Source: Latilactobacillus fragifolii (GTDB taxonomy: Bacteria > Bacillota > Bacilli > Lactobacillales > Lactobacillaceae). From it: a stretch of DNA of 64,000 nt. The stretch is from contig NZ_CAJOCF010000001.1 of the NCBI RefSeq assembly GCF_905332535.1, positions 248,001-312,000 of the forward strand, written 5' to 3'. This document shows, one piece after another, positions 42,796 to 53,411 of the stretch (its first letter is position 1; each line of letters starts with the position of its first letter). The translations under genes and the position numbers were made by a program. Below the pieces are notes generated by a model. That model had not been told where the DNA came from. It made no database searches and saw nothing but the letters and a program-made list of their open reading frames with translations.

Positions 42796-44085
42796 TCACT
42801 TATGTGAATTGGCTTGACGCAAGCGTTCTAGCTGTTGTTTGAGGACTTGTTCGTATTTACCCGTTGCTTTGGCTTCGTAATAGTGACTGCCTAAAAGTTT
42901 ATCTGGTAGATAATCTTGTGCGACCCAGTCGTTAGGATAATTGTGAGGATATTTGTAGTTGACACCATGACCGAGTTTTTCGGCGCCCGCATAATGGGCA
43001 TCGCGGAGATGATCCGGTACTTCACCGGCTTTACCAGCACGAATATCAGCTAAAGCGTTATCGATGGCGGTAATGGCTGAATTTGACTTCGGCGATAGGC
43101 ACAGATCAATTACTGCTACAGCTAGTGGGATTCGGGCTTCAGGAAAGCCCAATTGTTTAGCCGCAACAACTGCTTCAACAGTGCGGGCGCAGGCTTGTGG
43201 ATTGGCCAGCCCGATATCTTCGTAGGCCATCGTCATTAAGCGCCGACTAATCGATAGCAAATCGCCGGCTTCAATCAAGCGTCCCATGTAATGGAGGGCA
43301 GCATCGACATCACTGCCGCGGACTGATTTTTGAAAAGCGGAGATGACATCGTAATGTGCGTCGCCATCTTTATCATGGGTAATGGCTTTTTTCTGCACAC
43401 ATTCTTCAATGACATTAATATCGATGTCGATGATGTTGGTATCTGAATGAGGTGGTGTTGAACGGGCAGCCAGTTCGAGCGCGTTTAAGGCACTACGCAA
43501 ATCACCATTTGTGACGCGGGCAAGGTATTGTTCAGCCAGTTCATCAAGATTAATGGCTAATGCCCCTAAGCCTTTTTCTTTATCGGTTAGCGCCCGATGA
43601 ATGGCGACATGGATATCGGCTTCAGTGAGGGGTTTGACTTCAAAAATTTGGGCCCGGCTTCGAATGGCAGGGTTGATACTGATGTATGGATTTTCGGTGG
43701 TCGCACCAATCAAAATAATGCGGCCACTTTCTAGATGCGGCAAGAGAAAATCCTGCTTGGTTTTATCCAAGCGATGAATTTCATCGAGAAGTAAGATCAC
43801 GGTACCGCTCATTTTAGCTTCTTCAGCGACAATCTGTAAGTCTTTTTTACTATCAGTGGCGGCATTCAGCATTCGAAAAGCATATTGGGTACTACCGGCA
43901 ATGGCACTGGCGATACTAGTTTTGCCAGTGCCAGGTGGTCCGTATAGAATCATTGATGAGAGGAGCTTTGCATCGACCATTCGGCGAATGATTTTTTGCG
44001 GGCCCACTAAGTGCGTTTGACCGACAACTTCATCGATGTTAGTCGGACGCATGCGAAATGCGAGAGGTTGTTGCATAGCGTTCAT
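42796..44085 (-). CDS. rarA: Replication-associated recombination protein A (RarA/MgsA)
   Basis: A 429-residue AAA+ ATPase acting at stalled replication forks. The Walker A GPPGTGKTS (near residue 50), Walker B LLLDEIHR (near 100), sensor 1 ATTEN and the C-terminal tetramerisation part (RGSDVDAALHYMGRLIEAGD, then PNDWVAQDYLP) give a full-length match to the family. It starts behind AAAGGATG. The 6S RNA promoter lies just beyond its 3' end. Confidence 0.95.
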   Translation of the reverse strand: MNAMQQPLAFRMRPTNIDEVVGQTHLVGPQKIIRRMVDAKLLSSMILYGPPGTGKTSIASAIAGSTQYAFRMLNAATDSKKDLQIVAEEAKMSGTVILLLDEIHRLDKTKQDFLLPHLESGRIILIGATTENPYISINPAIRSRAQIFEVKPLTEADIHVAIHRALTDKEKGLGALAINLDELAEQYLARVTNGDLRSALNALELAARSTPPHSDTNIIDIDINVIEECVQKKAITHDKDGDAHYDVISAFQKSVRGSDVDAALHYMGRLIEAGDLLSISRRLMTMAYEDIGLANPQACARTVEAVVAAKQLGFPEARIPLAVAVIDLCLSPKSNSAITAIDNALADIRAGKAGEVPDHLRDAHYAGAEKLGHGVNYKYPHNYPNDWVAQDYLPDKLLGSHYYEAKATGKYEQVLKQQLERLRQANSHK

Positions 44086-44211
44086 CCTTTAATGTTTAGA
44101 TTGCTTTTAGTATAACATGGTGTGCAAATTACCAGTAATTATCGTTTTAAATGATTTTGGGGATGTGTATAATGAGAAGTGTATAAGACTGAATTAAGAA
44201 GAGGTTTCAAA

Positions 44212-46500
44212 ATGCCTAATCAATTATTTGAAAACATTAAAAAACTACGCCTGACCCCTTTGTTGAATCAAGGGGCTTTTGGCGTCGAAAAAGAAGGGCA
44301 CCGAGTAACTGAACTGGGCGCATTGAGTCAACAGCCGCACCCTAGTAATTTAGGGTCGCGAACGTTTCACCCATATATTGCGACTGATTTTGCCGAGATG
44401 CAAACAGAATTGGTTACGGATACCTTCGAACAGACCACCGATGTTCAGCAACAATTATTAGCGCTCGAACAAGTATTGCAATCAAGCATGGCCGCTTCGG
44501 AATACATTTGGCCCCTCAGTATGCCACCAATGTTACCAGATGATGAATTAACCATCCCAATTTCAGAATACACACCAGCGGTAAAAGCCTATCGTGACTA
44601 TTTAACCAAGCGTTATGGCCGACGGTTACAGATGGTCTCTGGTATTCATTATAATTTTAGTCTATCACCGACGTTAATGGTGCGTTTATTTGATGAATAT
44701 TATCACGATTACTACGTAAATTTAAAAGATTTTAGCGATGCCTTGTACATCCAAATTGCACAAAATTACGTGCGTTATCACTATGTCTTAACGTATCTCT
44801 TTGGGGCAAGCCCGATTGCTGAAGACGGCTTTTTAGCGGATATGACCCAATTACCAGAACACCCAGTACGGAGCTTACGGTCGAGTGAATTATTCGGTTA
44901 TAGTAATAAGCAATTATTAATTCATTTTGATTCGGTCGCAGCATACGTTGATTCGATGCGTCAGGCAATTGCTAAGGGCGACTTGATTTCGGAACGTGAA
45001 TTTTATGGGACCGTCCGGTTACGAAGTCACTCATTAGATCAGATGTTAGCAACTGGTGTTGATTATTTAGAATTTCGTGGGTTTGATATTAACCCTTACA
45101 CGGCAACCGGCATTGACCAGCAACAGCTCGACTTTTTGCACTTATTCTTTATATATTTATTGTCCTTACCAAAATTGACCGGCGACTTAGCGAGTCAGAT
45201 TCAGATTGGTCGTCAGTTAAACAACGCAGTAGCATTAGAGAATCCGATGCAACCATCACAGCTCCAAGTACAATTAAAAGCTGTCATGGCTGATTTAGCC
45301 CAATTCATTACGGATTATCATTTAGATGAGCGCTTCAAACAAGCTTGGACAGTGATGAACGACCGTGTTCAAGATTATCAACAAACCTTGAGTTATCGAT
45401 TAACAGAAGCGATTGAAGAGGGTTCACTAAAGTCATTTGCTCTCAAACAGGCTAAACAGTTTAAACGGGAGTTGACAGAAATCCCTTATCAATTACAGGG
45501 TTACACAGATATGGAATTATCAACGCAAATGCTGATGTTTGATGCGCTGCAAAAGGGCTTGCACGTGGCCGTTTTGGATCGCGATGAACAATTTATTGAG
45601 CTGACCCACCAACAACACCATGAATTAGTCAAAAATGGGAATATAACGAGTTTAGACCGGCTCATCAGTGGACCGTTAGTCGACAATAAAGTCGTAACTA
45701 AAATTTTATTAGCAAGTCATGGGATGCGTGTGCCAGCTGGTGCTGAATATACCGATTTAGAAACGGCAGTTGCAGATTATCAAGCGGCGTTTGGTCAGCG
45801 GGCAATTGTCATTAAACCTAAACACAGCAATATGGGCGCCGGCATTACCACATTCTTAACTCGTCCGAGCGAAGCGGACTTTATCGCTGCTTTTAAGCTA
45901 GCACAAAAATACGATCAGCAGGTTTTAGTTGAAGAATTTATTGCGGGTTCTGAATACCGCTTTTTAGTGATGAATCATAAGGTCCAGGCTGTTTTAGAAC
46001 GAATTCCTGCCAATGTTGTAGGTGATGGGCATTCAACAATTGCTCAACTTGTTGCTAAGAAAAACGCCAATCCAGCACGTGGTGAAGCGCATTTGACACC
46101 ATTGCAAAATATCCAATTAGGCGAACGTGAACAACTCATGTTGAAACAACAAGGCTATCGTCCTGAAGATATTCCGGCTCGCGGTTCACAGGTTTTCTTG
46201 TTGCAAAATTCGAATATCTCTAATGGAGGCGATTCAGTCGATGTGACTGATGACATGGATCAAAGTTATTTCGCAATTGCCGAACAAGCAGCCGCTATTT
46301 TGAACCTCAATATCACCGGCATCGACATCATTGTGCCGAATTTGTATCAACCGTATGATCCCCAACATCCTGAAATGGCGGTGGTGCTAGAGGCAAATTA
46401 TAATCCAGCAATGTTAATGCATCTTTTCCCAATGATGGGGCAGGCGCGCCGTGTTTCAATGAACGTCTTGCAATTACTTTTCCCAGAATTAGCGCTTTAA
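44212..46500 (+). CDS. gshF: Bifunctional glutamate–cysteine ligase/glutathione synthetase GshF
   Basis: A 762-residue enzyme that makes glutathione from glutamate, cysteine and glycine in one chain. ATG 44212 follows AAGAGG; ATG 44179 has no site. The N-terminal ~470 residues are the glutamate–cysteine ligase (GAFGVEKEGHRV, then VSGIHYNFS and YLEFRGFDINPY). The C-terminal part is an ATP-grasp domain (IVIKPKHSNMGAGI, LVEEFIAGSEYRF, then VLEANYNPAML). GshF is found in some streptococci, Listeria and a few lactobacilli, and gives oxidative-stress tolerance. Confidence 0.93.
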   Translation: MPNQLFENIKKLRLTPLLNQGAFGVEKEGHRVTELGALSQQPHPSNLGSRTFHPYIATDFAEMQTELVTDTFEQTTDVQQQLLALEQVLQSSMAASEYIWPLSMPPMLPDDELTIPISEYTPAVKAYRDYLTKRYGRRLQMVSGIHYNFSLSPTLMVRLFDEYYHDYYVNLKDFSDALYIQIAQNYVRYHYVLTYLFGASPIAEDGFLADMTQLPEHPVRSLRSSELFGYSNKQLLIHFDSVAAYVDSMRQAIAKGDLISEREFYGTVRLRSHSLDQMLATGVDYLEFRGFDINPYTATGIDQQQLDFLHLFFIYLLSLPKLTGDLASQIQIGRQLNNAVALENPMQPSQLQVQLKAVMADLAQFITDYHLDERFKQAWTVMNDRVQDYQQTLSYRLTEAIEEGSLKSFALKQAKQFKRELTEIPYQLQGYTDMELSTQMLMFDALQKGLHVAVLDRDEQFIELTHQQHHELVKNGNITSLDRLISGPLVDNKVVTKILLASHGMRVPAGAEYTDLETAVADYQAAFGQRAIVIKPKHSNMGAGITTFLTRPSEADFIAAFKLAQKYDQQVLVEEFIAGSEYRFLVMNHKVQAVLERIPANVVGDGHSTIAQLVAKKNANPARGEAHLTPLQNIQLGEREQLMLKQQGYRPEDIPARGSQVFLLQNSNISNGGDSVDVTDDMDQSYFAIAEQAAAILNLNITGIDIIVPNLYQPYDPQHPEMAVVLEANYNPAMLMHLFPMMGQARRVSMNVLQLLFPELAL

Positions 46501-46518
46501 ACCGACTAAAGCAATCCT

Positions 46519-46558
46519 AAAAAAGGCCCGTACAAGTTAAATTGTGCGGGCCTTTTTA
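46519..46558. terminator. Bidirectional terminator
   Basis: AAAAGGCCCG(T)ACAA and TTGT(G)CGGGCCTTTT pair around a short loop between the convergent gshF and DUF1694 genes. Confidence 0.85.
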
Positions 46559-46562
46559 AAGG

Positions 46563-47006
46563 TTAATCAAAAAGATGTTTTAAGAAGCCACCTTTTTGGT
46601 GCGATGCATCTTGCGTTGTTGTTTTGGAATCAGGATATCGTGCATCGAGCGTAATCATTTCGTGGTTAATCGCATCTTTGGCAACCACCAATAAGCCGAA
46701 TGCCTCAGGTTCAGTTTTTGCCGTCTCATTATTAACGAGCGTAAATGGAATGGCATGTTCTGAGAGGGCTGCTAAATAATTGGTGGCAACCGGATTTTTA
46801 CCATTTAATAAGACGGAATAGGGTTTGTAATCCGTAAGATGGGCCTCGAATTTTGCTTGCGCAGTGGCAAGTTCTTGGTTGGTGATGCCTAAAAAGACGC
46901 GTTCACGTAATGAGCCAAGGTATTGGCGGCGTTCATCGGGATTGGTTTGCGGTGCACCATGGATGGCACTATCTAAGTGTTGCTGTAATTGATCGTTATC
47001 TGACAT
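46563..47006 (-). CDS. DUF1694 (YueI-like) protein
   Basis: A 147-residue cytosolic protein. ERVFLGITNQELATAQ, then YSVLLNGKNPVATNYLA are the family motifs of Bacillus YueI, whose function is unknown. The C-terminal part (residues 118–147) is polar and variable. Monocistronic and divergent from the DUF1054 gene. Confidence 0.8.
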   Translation of the reverse strand: MSDNDQLQQHLDSAIHGAPQTNPDERRQYLGSLRERVFLGITNQELATAQAKFEAHLTDYKPYSVLLNGKNPVATNYLAALSEHAIPFTLVNNETAKTEPEAFGLLVVAKDAINHEMITLDARYPDSKTTTQDASHQKGGFLKHLFD

Positions 47007-47077
47007 AGTAGTCGCCTCATTTCTGAAATGTGCTATATTAGAACTAAACCTAAGTATAACATGTTGGAGGAAAAAAG

Positions 47078-47683
47078 ATGTTTACACGTGCTGATTTTGA
47101 TATTTTCGATGACCCAACCTTAAAAGGACGGTTAGATAAGATTTATACGCAACTTGACCCGCAGTTTGAAGCCTTTGGTGCCCACTTACAAAGTGAACTA
47201 TTAGCAACTACTAAGCGCGAATTTACAGTGCATATTGCAAAACATTTACGCCGTTTTAAGAATCCGCCGATGAATACTTGGATGGCCCTTAGCGAAAGTT
47301 CTCGCGGGTACAAGATGCTGCCGCATTTTGAAGTTGGTTTTTGGGATGACCGGATTTTTGTTTGGTTTGCCTTAATGGCAGAGATGCCAAACAAGACGGA
47401 TTATGCACCACTATTAGCAAGTCAATCCCCAATGCTCTTAAATAATTTTGCCGATTATGACTTAAGTTACGATCATATGGCGAAACAAAAATTTCCAATG
47501 TCATCTGATAACTTAAAACTGCTTCAAGACAAGTTTGCTAAGACCAAAAAAGGGGAGTGGCTCCTTGGGAAAGTCTATCTGAAAGATAATCCTTTGTTTG
47601 ACCAACCAGAAGAACTCATGGCAGATATTCAAACGACTTTGATGAAGATGGTTGCGTTATATGAATTGGTACAAGCTCACTAA
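47078..47683 (+). CDS. DUF1054 (YktB/UPF0637) protein
   Basis: A 201-residue soluble protein behind GGAGGAAA. FTRADFDIFDDPTLKGR at the start and KNPPMNTWMALSESSRGYK-type blocks match UPF0637 throughout. The function is unknown. Two terminators follow it. Confidence 0.85.
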   Translation: MFTRADFDIFDDPTLKGRLDKIYTQLDPQFEAFGAHLQSELLATTKREFTVHIAKHLRRFKNPPMNTWMALSESSRGYKMLPHFEVGFWDDRIFVWFALMAEMPNKTDYAPLLASQSPMLLNNFADYDLSYDHMAKQKFPMSSDNLKLLQDKFAKTKKGEWLLGKVYLKDNPLFDQPEELMADIQTTLMKMVALYELVQAH

Positions 47684-47691
47684 ATCAAATT

Positions 47692-47763
47692 AGGCGTGTC
47701 TGCAAGCTAGCGACACGCCTTTAATAATACAAAAAAAGAGCCAGACCTAAGTCTGACTCTTTT
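47692..47763. terminator. Two consecutive hairpin terminators
   Basis: AGGCGTGTC…GACACGCCTTT (47692–47723) ends the DUF1054 gene. AAAAGAGCCAGAC…GTCTGACTCTTTT (47731–47763) serves rpsD on the minus strand. Confidence 0.85.
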
Positions 47764-47781
47764 AATTGAACAGATAACTGC

Positions 47782-48387
47782 TTATCTGTTGTAGAATTCA
47801 ACGATTAAGGCTTCATCGATTTCTGGTTCTAATTCTGAACGTTCTGGTAAACGAACAAGTGAACCCTTCATTGTGTCAGCATCGAAGCTAACGAATGAAG
47901 GACGACCAACTGTACCTTCGATGGCATCTTTAATGATTACAAGGTTCTTAGATTTTTCACGGATTGAAATTTCTTGACCAGGTTTTACTTCGTATGAAGG
48001 AATATCAACACGTTGACCATCAACTGTTACGTGACCATGGTTAACTAATTGACGAGCTTGCGCACGTGTGCTTGCCAAACCTAAACGATAAACAATGTTG
48101 TCTAAACGTTGTTCTAGTAAGATCATCAAGTTAACACCATGCTTGCCTTCGCGGATTTTACCAGCGCGAGCAAATAAGTTCCGGAATTGGCGTTCTGTTA
48201 AACCATACATTAAACGAAGTTTTTGCTTTTCGCTTAATTGCATACCATATTCTGAAATCTTACCGCGACGGTCGTTACCGTGTTGGCCTGGAGCATAAGG
48301 GCGACGAGCAAGTTCTTTACCTGTGCCTGATAATGAAATTCCTAAACGACGTGAAAGTTTCCACTTTGGACCTGTATAACGTGACAT
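47782..48387 (-). CDS. rpsD: 30S ribosomal protein S4
   Basis: A 201-residue primary 16S rRNA-binding protein that starts small-subunit assembly. ATG at 48387 follows [21 protein letters not shown] at the start, the S4 RNA-binding domain [26 protein letters not shown], and the C-terminal IVEFYNR are all present. It is transcribed alone, as in other Firmicutes, from a promoter at 48572–48601 through a structured leader. Confidence 0.97.
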   Translation of the reverse strand: MSRYTGPKWKLSRRLGISLSGTGKELARRPYAPGQHGNDRRGKISEYGMQLSEKQKLRLMYGLTERQFRNLFARAGKIREGKHGVNLMILLEQRLDNIVYRLGLASTRAQARQLVNHGHVTVDGQRVDIPSYEVKPGQEISIREKSKNLVIIKDAIEGTVGRPSFVSFDADTMKGSLVRLPERSELEPEIDEALIVEFYNR

Positions 48388-48404
48388 AAAAAAATCCTCC
48401 AATA

Positions 48405-48565
48405 AATGTTTTGGAGTAAAATAATCCGATGTAAACTTAGTAATCGTTCAGTTCACTTATTAACAATCTTCACCTTTGCAGCCGCGAGGTTACGCAATTG
48501 AACCAAAACGCTGGGCAAGTGAACTGTTGACGGCTTTACCGTTTACTGCTGCATTATTTTACACA
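48405..48565 (-). promoter_or_regulatory. Candidate S4 autoregulatory leader
   Basis: The 170-base untranslated leader of rpsD contains complementary segments, including GTTCACTT (near 48523) and AAGTGAAC (near 48451). Firmicutes rpsD leaders bind S4 and repress translation. The fold was judged by eye. Confidence 0.55.
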
Positions 48566-48571
48566 ATGGCT

Positions 48572-48601
48572 AGTATAGCGTACGGCGTGTGGCAACGTCA
48601 A
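48572..48601 (-). promoter_or_regulatory. Promoter of rpsD
   Basis: On the minus strand TTGACG (complement of 48596–48601), an 18-base spacer and TATACT (complement of 48572–48577). Confidence 0.75.
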
Positions 48602-48758
48602 GCAAATTCAGATTAAAATTGCGGCTTTTCGAAAGTTTATCGCTAATTATTGCTGAACCGTTATCTTATTCATGCTATAATCAAACATAGTTTAATGAAT
48701 TGAAGTGGATGAACGGACTAACAAATCTGATTTAAATTGTAAAAGGGTGTGTCTTTGA

Positions 48759-50471
48759 ATGTTTTACATTCTCATTGGAATCGTAGTCGTCGCACTGATT
48801 GGCTACTTAAGTGTTGTTTTTTACCAACGTTATTTTACCAAACAAATTAAACAACTAGAAGCCCATAAAGGCGACTTAATGGCGTTGCCGATTCCGGAAC
48901 GCTTAACGAAGTTACGGTCGTTACATTTAACGGGCGAAAGTTTACAAAACTTTGAGCGTTGGGAAAAACAATATGAACAGCTTACCAACCATAACTTCAG
49001 CACGATTGAAGGCTATCTTTTTGATGCAGAAACGGCCAATGGCAAATACCAATTTATTCAAGTTGCGCGGATTCTCAAACAATTGCGGGCCTATTTGACG
49101 GAAACCGATCAAGACTTATTGGACGTTCAGGATGCTTTAGAAAATCTACTTGCCAATGAAGCTGATACGCGGCAAAAAATCCAACGTTTACGTGAACAAT
49201 ATCAACAGTTACGCAAACGTTTGTTAACCAAGAGCTTTTCGTTTGGGCCTGCATTAGATGCGCTGGAAGCAACGCTAGGGCGCTTAGAGGTAGATTTTGA
49301 TAAGGCCAACGAGTTAACAACGGCTGGCGATCATTTAGGCGCCAAGGCCATCTTGCAGAAATTAATGACTGAAACTGCGCAATTAGAAGACCAGATGGAA
49401 CGTATCCCAAAGCGCTATAATGAATTGGCGAACGAGTTTCCAGAACAACTAGTTGAAATTAATGATACTTATCACCAAATGTTAAGCGAACATTATCAAT
49501 TTGATGATCGGCAGATTGAAGTTAAACAACAACAGTTGATGGACCAGCTTGACAAAAGTACTAACTTGTTAAGTGATTTGGCCATTGACTCTGTTGAAGC
49601 CAATAACGATGAAATTGCACGTGGGATTGATCGCTTATACGATCAATTGGAAGCAGAGATGACTGCCAAAAAAGTGGTCGCAACACAGCTGCCAACAAGC
49701 GCGACATTTGTGCAACATGCTGAGCGTCAGAATCATGAGTTATTATTAGAACTGGATCATCTCAATCAGAGTTATGCACTCACGCATGATGAGTTAGCAA
49801 TTGCTAAACAATTGCAAAAACAAATCAGTGAAGAACAGGCATTAGTTGAAGGTCACCAAGCAAAGATTGCTAATCATGAAGCAGTTTACACGGCGATTGC
49901 GGAAGATTTGAAGGGGATTGACGAGCGGCTAACTGCCATCGAGGAAAAACAACAAGCGATTCATGATCAAGTTGCCAGCTTGCATCAAGGCGAAGTGGTC
50001 GCCAATGAAAATTTGCGTCAGTTTGAACTTGAACTACGTAACTTGAAGCGGGCAGTTGAAAAGGTTAACTTACCTGGCTTACAACAACAATATTTGGACT
50101 TTTTCTTCGTCGTTTCTGATGAAATTCAAAAACTCGACCATGATTTAAATCAAATTAAGATTAATTTAGACGATATCGCCAAGCAATTGATTCTTGTTCA
50201 AGAGGATTTAGATAAGTTGAAGGCTAAGACTGATACCTTAATCGACAGCGCTATGATTACGGAACAGTTATTACAATACGCCAACCGCTATCGTGCGGAC
50301 TTTCCCGCTATTCAAGAAGCTTGTGTGACCGCCCAAACCATTTTTAATCAAGAATATGATTATGCTAAAGCTGTTGATTTATTGGCAACGGCGCTTGAAA
50401 AGGTCGATCCAGGAGCTTATACACAAGTTGAAAAGGCCTATTACGACCAAAAGCCAGATGCAACGAACTAG
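48759..50471 (+). CDS. ezrA: Septation ring formation regulator EzrA
   Basis: A 570-residue membrane-anchored division protein that restrains FtsZ ring assembly and links it to wall synthesis. Residues 3–24 are a single membrane helix, and the rest is long spectrin-like coiled coil. The length matches the family. An extended -10 promoter (TGCTATAAT at 48673–48681) stands ahead. rpsD, ezrA, desulfurase and thiI in this order is the common Firmicutes arrangement. Confidence 0.9.
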   Translation: MFYILIGIVVVALIGYLSVVFYQRYFTKQIKQLEAHKGDLMALPIPERLTKLRSLHLTGESLQNFERWEKQYEQLTNHNFSTIEGYLFDAETANGKYQFIQVARILKQLRAYLTETDQDLLDVQDALENLLANEADTRQKIQRLREQYQQLRKRLLTKSFSFGPALDALEATLGRLEVDFDKANELTTAGDHLGAKAILQKLMTETAQLEDQMERIPKRYNELANEFPEQLVEINDTYHQMLSEHYQFDDRQIEVKQQQLMDQLDKSTNLLSDLAIDSVEANNDEIARGIDRLYDQLEAEMTAKKVVATQLPTSATFVQHAERQNHELLLELDHLNQSYALTHDELAIAKQLQKQISEEQALVEGHQAKIANHEAVYTAIAEDLKGIDERLTAIEEKQQAIHDQVASLHQGEVVANENLRQFELELRNLKRAVEKVNLPGLQQQYLDFFFVVSDEIQKLDHDLNQIKINLDDIAKQLILVQEDLDKLKAKTDTLIDSAMITEQLLQYANRYRADFPAIQEACVTAQTIFNQEYDYAKAVDLLATALEKVDPGAYTQVEKAYYDQKPDATN

Positions 50472-50490
50472 TTATTTAGATGCTCACGAG

Positions 50491-50522
50491 TCCGAGACAA
50501 GACGCATTTTGTCTCGGATTTG
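50491..50522 (+). terminator. Terminator of ezrA
   Basis: TCCGAGACAA and TTGTCTCGGA around an eight-base loop, followed by TTTG. Confidence 0.85.
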
Positions 50523-50611
50523 TTTTGTTAAAGATTAATTGGTTGTCTTTAATAACCAATTTGCTATAATGTACAACGTTAAAACACTAATTTTTAGTAA
50601 GAAGGATCGAT

Positions 50612-51760
50612 ATGATTTATTTTGACAATAGTGCCACCACTAAGATTGCCCCCGGTGCACTTCAGACCTACCAGGCGGTTAGTGAACAATTCTTCGGCAA
50701 TCCCTCTAGCTTACATGCAATTGGGGAAAAAGCCTTCCACATTCTCGAACAATCACGCCAACAAATTGCGGATCTATTAGGCGTAAATCACGATGAAATC
50801 TTCTTTACCAGCGGTGGAACGGAAGGTGATAACTGGGTCTTAAAAGGGACGGCAATTGAAAAACGAGCGTTTGGGAAACACTTAATTACCACGTCAGTTG
50901 AACATCCAGCCGTTATTAAAACCATGCAACAACTGGAAAAGTTAGGCTTTGATGTAACTTATCTTCCCGTTGATCAATTTGGCCGCATTGATCCTGCTGA
51001 CTTGAAAGCGGCATTGCGTCCCGATACTATTTTAGTTTCTATCATGGCAATTAATAACGAAATTGGTACGTGCCAACCACTGGCAGCCGTAGCTGACATT
51101 TTAAAGGATTATCCGAATATCCATTTTCATGTTGATGCAGTTCAAGGGATTGGTAAAGGCATCCAAAGTGCGATTTTTAACGAACGCGTTGATTTTGTGA
51201 CCTTATCTGGGCATAAATTCCATGGCCCACGGGGGACTGGGATTTTATATAAGAAACGTGGGCGGCATTTAGCACCGCTTTTAACCGGTGGTGGTCAAGA
51301 GCATGATTTACGTTCTGGAACAGAAAATGTCCCTGCTATCGCGGCAATGGCCAAAGCATTGCGTTTGTTGTTGACCGATGAAGCCGAAAAAGTACAACGG
51401 CAAGCAGCCATCCGAGAACGGCTTTTTAAGCATATCAGTCAATCTGATAAAACCGTTATGTTTTCACAACTGACGCCTGATTTTGCGCCGCATATCTTGT
51501 GCTTCGCGATTAAAGGTGTGCGGGGTGAAACAACGGTTCATGCTTTTGAAGAACACCAAATCTACATTTCAACGACTAGTGCTTGTTCGTCTAAAAAAGG
51601 GACTGAATCTAGTACTTTAAAGGCGATGCACGTCAAGGAAAAAGTAGCGACGAGTGCGATCCGGATCTCCCTCGATGAATACAATACACTGGAAGAAGCG
51701 GACGCATTCATCAAAGCGTTTGATCAGATCAATGAGCGCTTTAAAAAAATTAATTCATAA
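50612..51760 (+). CDS. Cysteine desulfurase (NifS/IscS type) supplying ThiI
   Basis: A 382-residue PLP enzyme that takes sulfur from cysteine as a persulfide. YFDNSATTKIAPG at the start, the PLP lysine in LSGHKFHGPRGTG, and the catalytic-loop cysteine in STTSACSSKKG are present. The thiI gene follows 25 bases later, so it most likely supplies sulfur for 4-thiouridine in tRNA (NifZ/IscS role). TTGTCT–16–TATAAT at 50543–50570 is its promoter. Confidence 0.93.
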   Translation: MIYFDNSATTKIAPGALQTYQAVSEQFFGNPSSLHAIGEKAFHILEQSRQQIADLLGVNHDEIFFTSGGTEGDNWVLKGTAIEKRAFGKHLITTSVEHPAVIKTMQQLEKLGFDVTYLPVDQFGRIDPADLKAALRPDTILVSIMAINNEIGTCQPLAAVADILKDYPNIHFHVDAVQGIGKGIQSAIFNERVDFVTLSGHKFHGPRGTGILYKKRGRHLAPLLTGGGQEHDLRSGTENVPAIAAMAKALRLLLTDEAEKVQRQAAIRERLFKHISQSDKTVMFSQLTPDFAPHILCFAIKGVRGETTVHAFEEHQIYISTTSACSSKKGTESSTLKAMHVKEKVATSAIRISLDEYNTLEEADAFIKAFDQINERFKKINS

Positions 51761-51784
51761 ACTACCATCTAAAAGGAGATAGGC

Positions 51785-53002
51785 ATGCAATACACTGAAA
51801 TTATGGTTCGCTACGGCGAGCTTTCGACAAAGGGTAAAAACCGGAAGGATTTTATCGGTCGATTAAATGGAAATGTCACAAAAGCGCTTCACGAATATCA
51901 ACAACTCCGGATTCACCCTAAACGGGACCGAATGCATATCGTTTTAAATGGCGATGATGCAGAAGGGGTTATTGAACGTCTTCGGCACGTCTTCGGCATT
52001 CAAAACTTCTCACCAAGTATCCAAGTTGATCGCGACCTCGACTCTGTTAAGGAAACGGCACTTGCCATGATGAAAGAAATCGGTAAACCTGGCATGACCT
52101 TTAAAGTCTACACACGGCGTTCCGATCATAAATTCTTCTTAGACACGAATGATATGAACCGTGAGTTGGGTGGTTACTTATCAGATAACCTCCCGGAATT
52201 AGAAGTTCAGATGAAAAATCCAGATATTACATTGCGCGTTGAAATTCGTCAAGATGCGATTTACTTAACCAACCAAGTGATTCAAGGCGCTGGTGGCTTA
52301 CCAGTCGGTTCTGCCGGTAAAGGGATGTTGATGTTGTCTGGCGGGATTGATTCACCAGTGGCCGGTTACTTAACGCTTAAACGCGGTGTCGATATTGAAA
52401 TGGTACATTTCTTTAGTCCGCCATACACAAGCGATAACGCCTTGAATAAGGCCAAAGAATTAACGGCGAAACTCGTACCATACGTTGGCGGGATTAAGTT
52501 TATCGAAGTGCCATTCACGGAAATTCAAGAAGAAGTGAAGCATTCCGTACCGGAAGGTTATTTAATGACGATTCAACGCCGGATGATGTTGCGCTTAACG
52601 GATCGCATTCGCGCTAAACGCCAAGGATTAGCTATTTTTAATGGGGAATCAGTCGGTCAAGTCGCCTCACAGACACTTGAAAGTATGATGGCCATCAACG
52701 ATGTCACCACCACGCCAATCGTGCGGCCTGTGGCGACAATGGATAAAAATGAAATCATTGAAATTGCCAAAGATATTGATACGTATGAATTATCCATCAT
52801 GCCATTCGAAGATTGTTGTACAATTTTTGCCCCACCGGCCCCTAAGACGCGGCCTAACTTAGAGAAGACCCGTTTTTATGAACAACGCATTGATGTCGAG
52901 GCATTAATTGAACGCTCTCTTGCTGGGATTAAAGTTACGGAAATTAAAGCTGGCGATCAATTCTTAAATCAAGACGAAGAAATTATTGCTGAATTATTAT
53001 AA
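51785..53002 (+). CDS. thiI: tRNA 4-thiouridine sulfurtransferase ThiI
   Basis: A 405-residue enzyme that activates U8 of tRNA for thiolation; also used in thiamine thiazole synthesis. It has a THUMP domain (about residues 60–165), then the PP-loop [13 protein letters not shown] (near 183–195) and the [13 protein letters not shown] block. The C-terminal rhodanese domain of enterobacterial ThiI is absent, as usual in Firmicutes, where the neighbouring desulfurase hands over sulfur directly. AAAGGAG precedes the start. Confidence 0.95.
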   Translation: MQYTEIMVRYGELSTKGKNRKDFIGRLNGNVTKALHEYQQLRIHPKRDRMHIVLNGDDAEGVIERLRHVFGIQNFSPSIQVDRDLDSVKETALAMMKEIGKPGMTFKVYTRRSDHKFFLDTNDMNRELGGYLSDNLPELEVQMKNPDITLRVEIRQDAIYLTNQVIQGAGGLPVGSAGKGMLMLSGGIDSPVAGYLTLKRGVDIEMVHFFSPPYTSDNALNKAKELTAKLVPYVGGIKFIEVPFTEIQEEVKHSVPEGYLMTIQRRMMLRLTDRIRAKRQGLAIFNGESVGQVASQTLESMMAINDVTTTPIVRPVATMDKNEIIEIAKDIDTYELSIMPFEDCCTIFAPPAPKTRPNLEKTRFYEQRIDVEALIERSLAGIKVTEIKAGDQFLNQDEEIIAELL

Positions 53003-53143
53003 GCACTGCCAAACTCGACATAATAAATTATTATGCCAGGTTTTTGGGCGAAAATAGTTTTAATCAATCGGAATAACGGTTTATTTTCAAAATGAAGACC
53101 AGTGGTGCTTGACCTTTGGCGTTCACTCAGCTAAACTATTAAC

Positions 53144-53375
53144 AACGCGTTGAACAAGAGCGATTAAGATGGGCTAGTTTAGAGAGAAGATGCATGGCTG
53201 AGACATCTTTCAATGACCAATTAATCGGTAGCTTGTGAGCTGTTAACCTGAAATTAAGTAGGGCTAACCGGACAATTTCGTTCGTTAACAAATCATGAGT
53301 TGGGGACTAGGCTAGTCCTAATTTAGGTGGTACCGCGAAAAGCATTCGTCCTATTGTGAGGAATGCTTTTTTGTT
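53144..53375 (+). promoter_or_regulatory. T-box leader of valS
   Basis: Promoter TTGACC (53109)–17–TAAACT (53132). The leader has a long stem I (GAGAGAAGATG region), the T-box AGGTGGTACCGCG at 53325–53337 and a terminator hairpin at 53341–53372. The T-box bulge UGGU matches tRNA with discriminator A, as in tRNA-Val. A GTT triplet in the GCTGTTAACC loop near 53238 is a plausible valine specifier. Uncharged tRNA-Val should allow read-through into valS. Confidence 0.93.
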
Positions 53376-53411
53376 TGCCATTAAACGCAATATTTTAAAG
53401 GAGTGAAGAAG

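Noticed and set aside
53019-53046. Terminator behind thiI
   Set aside because: The inverted repeat is made only of A/T pairs apart from its end, and its T run is offset; too weak to call.
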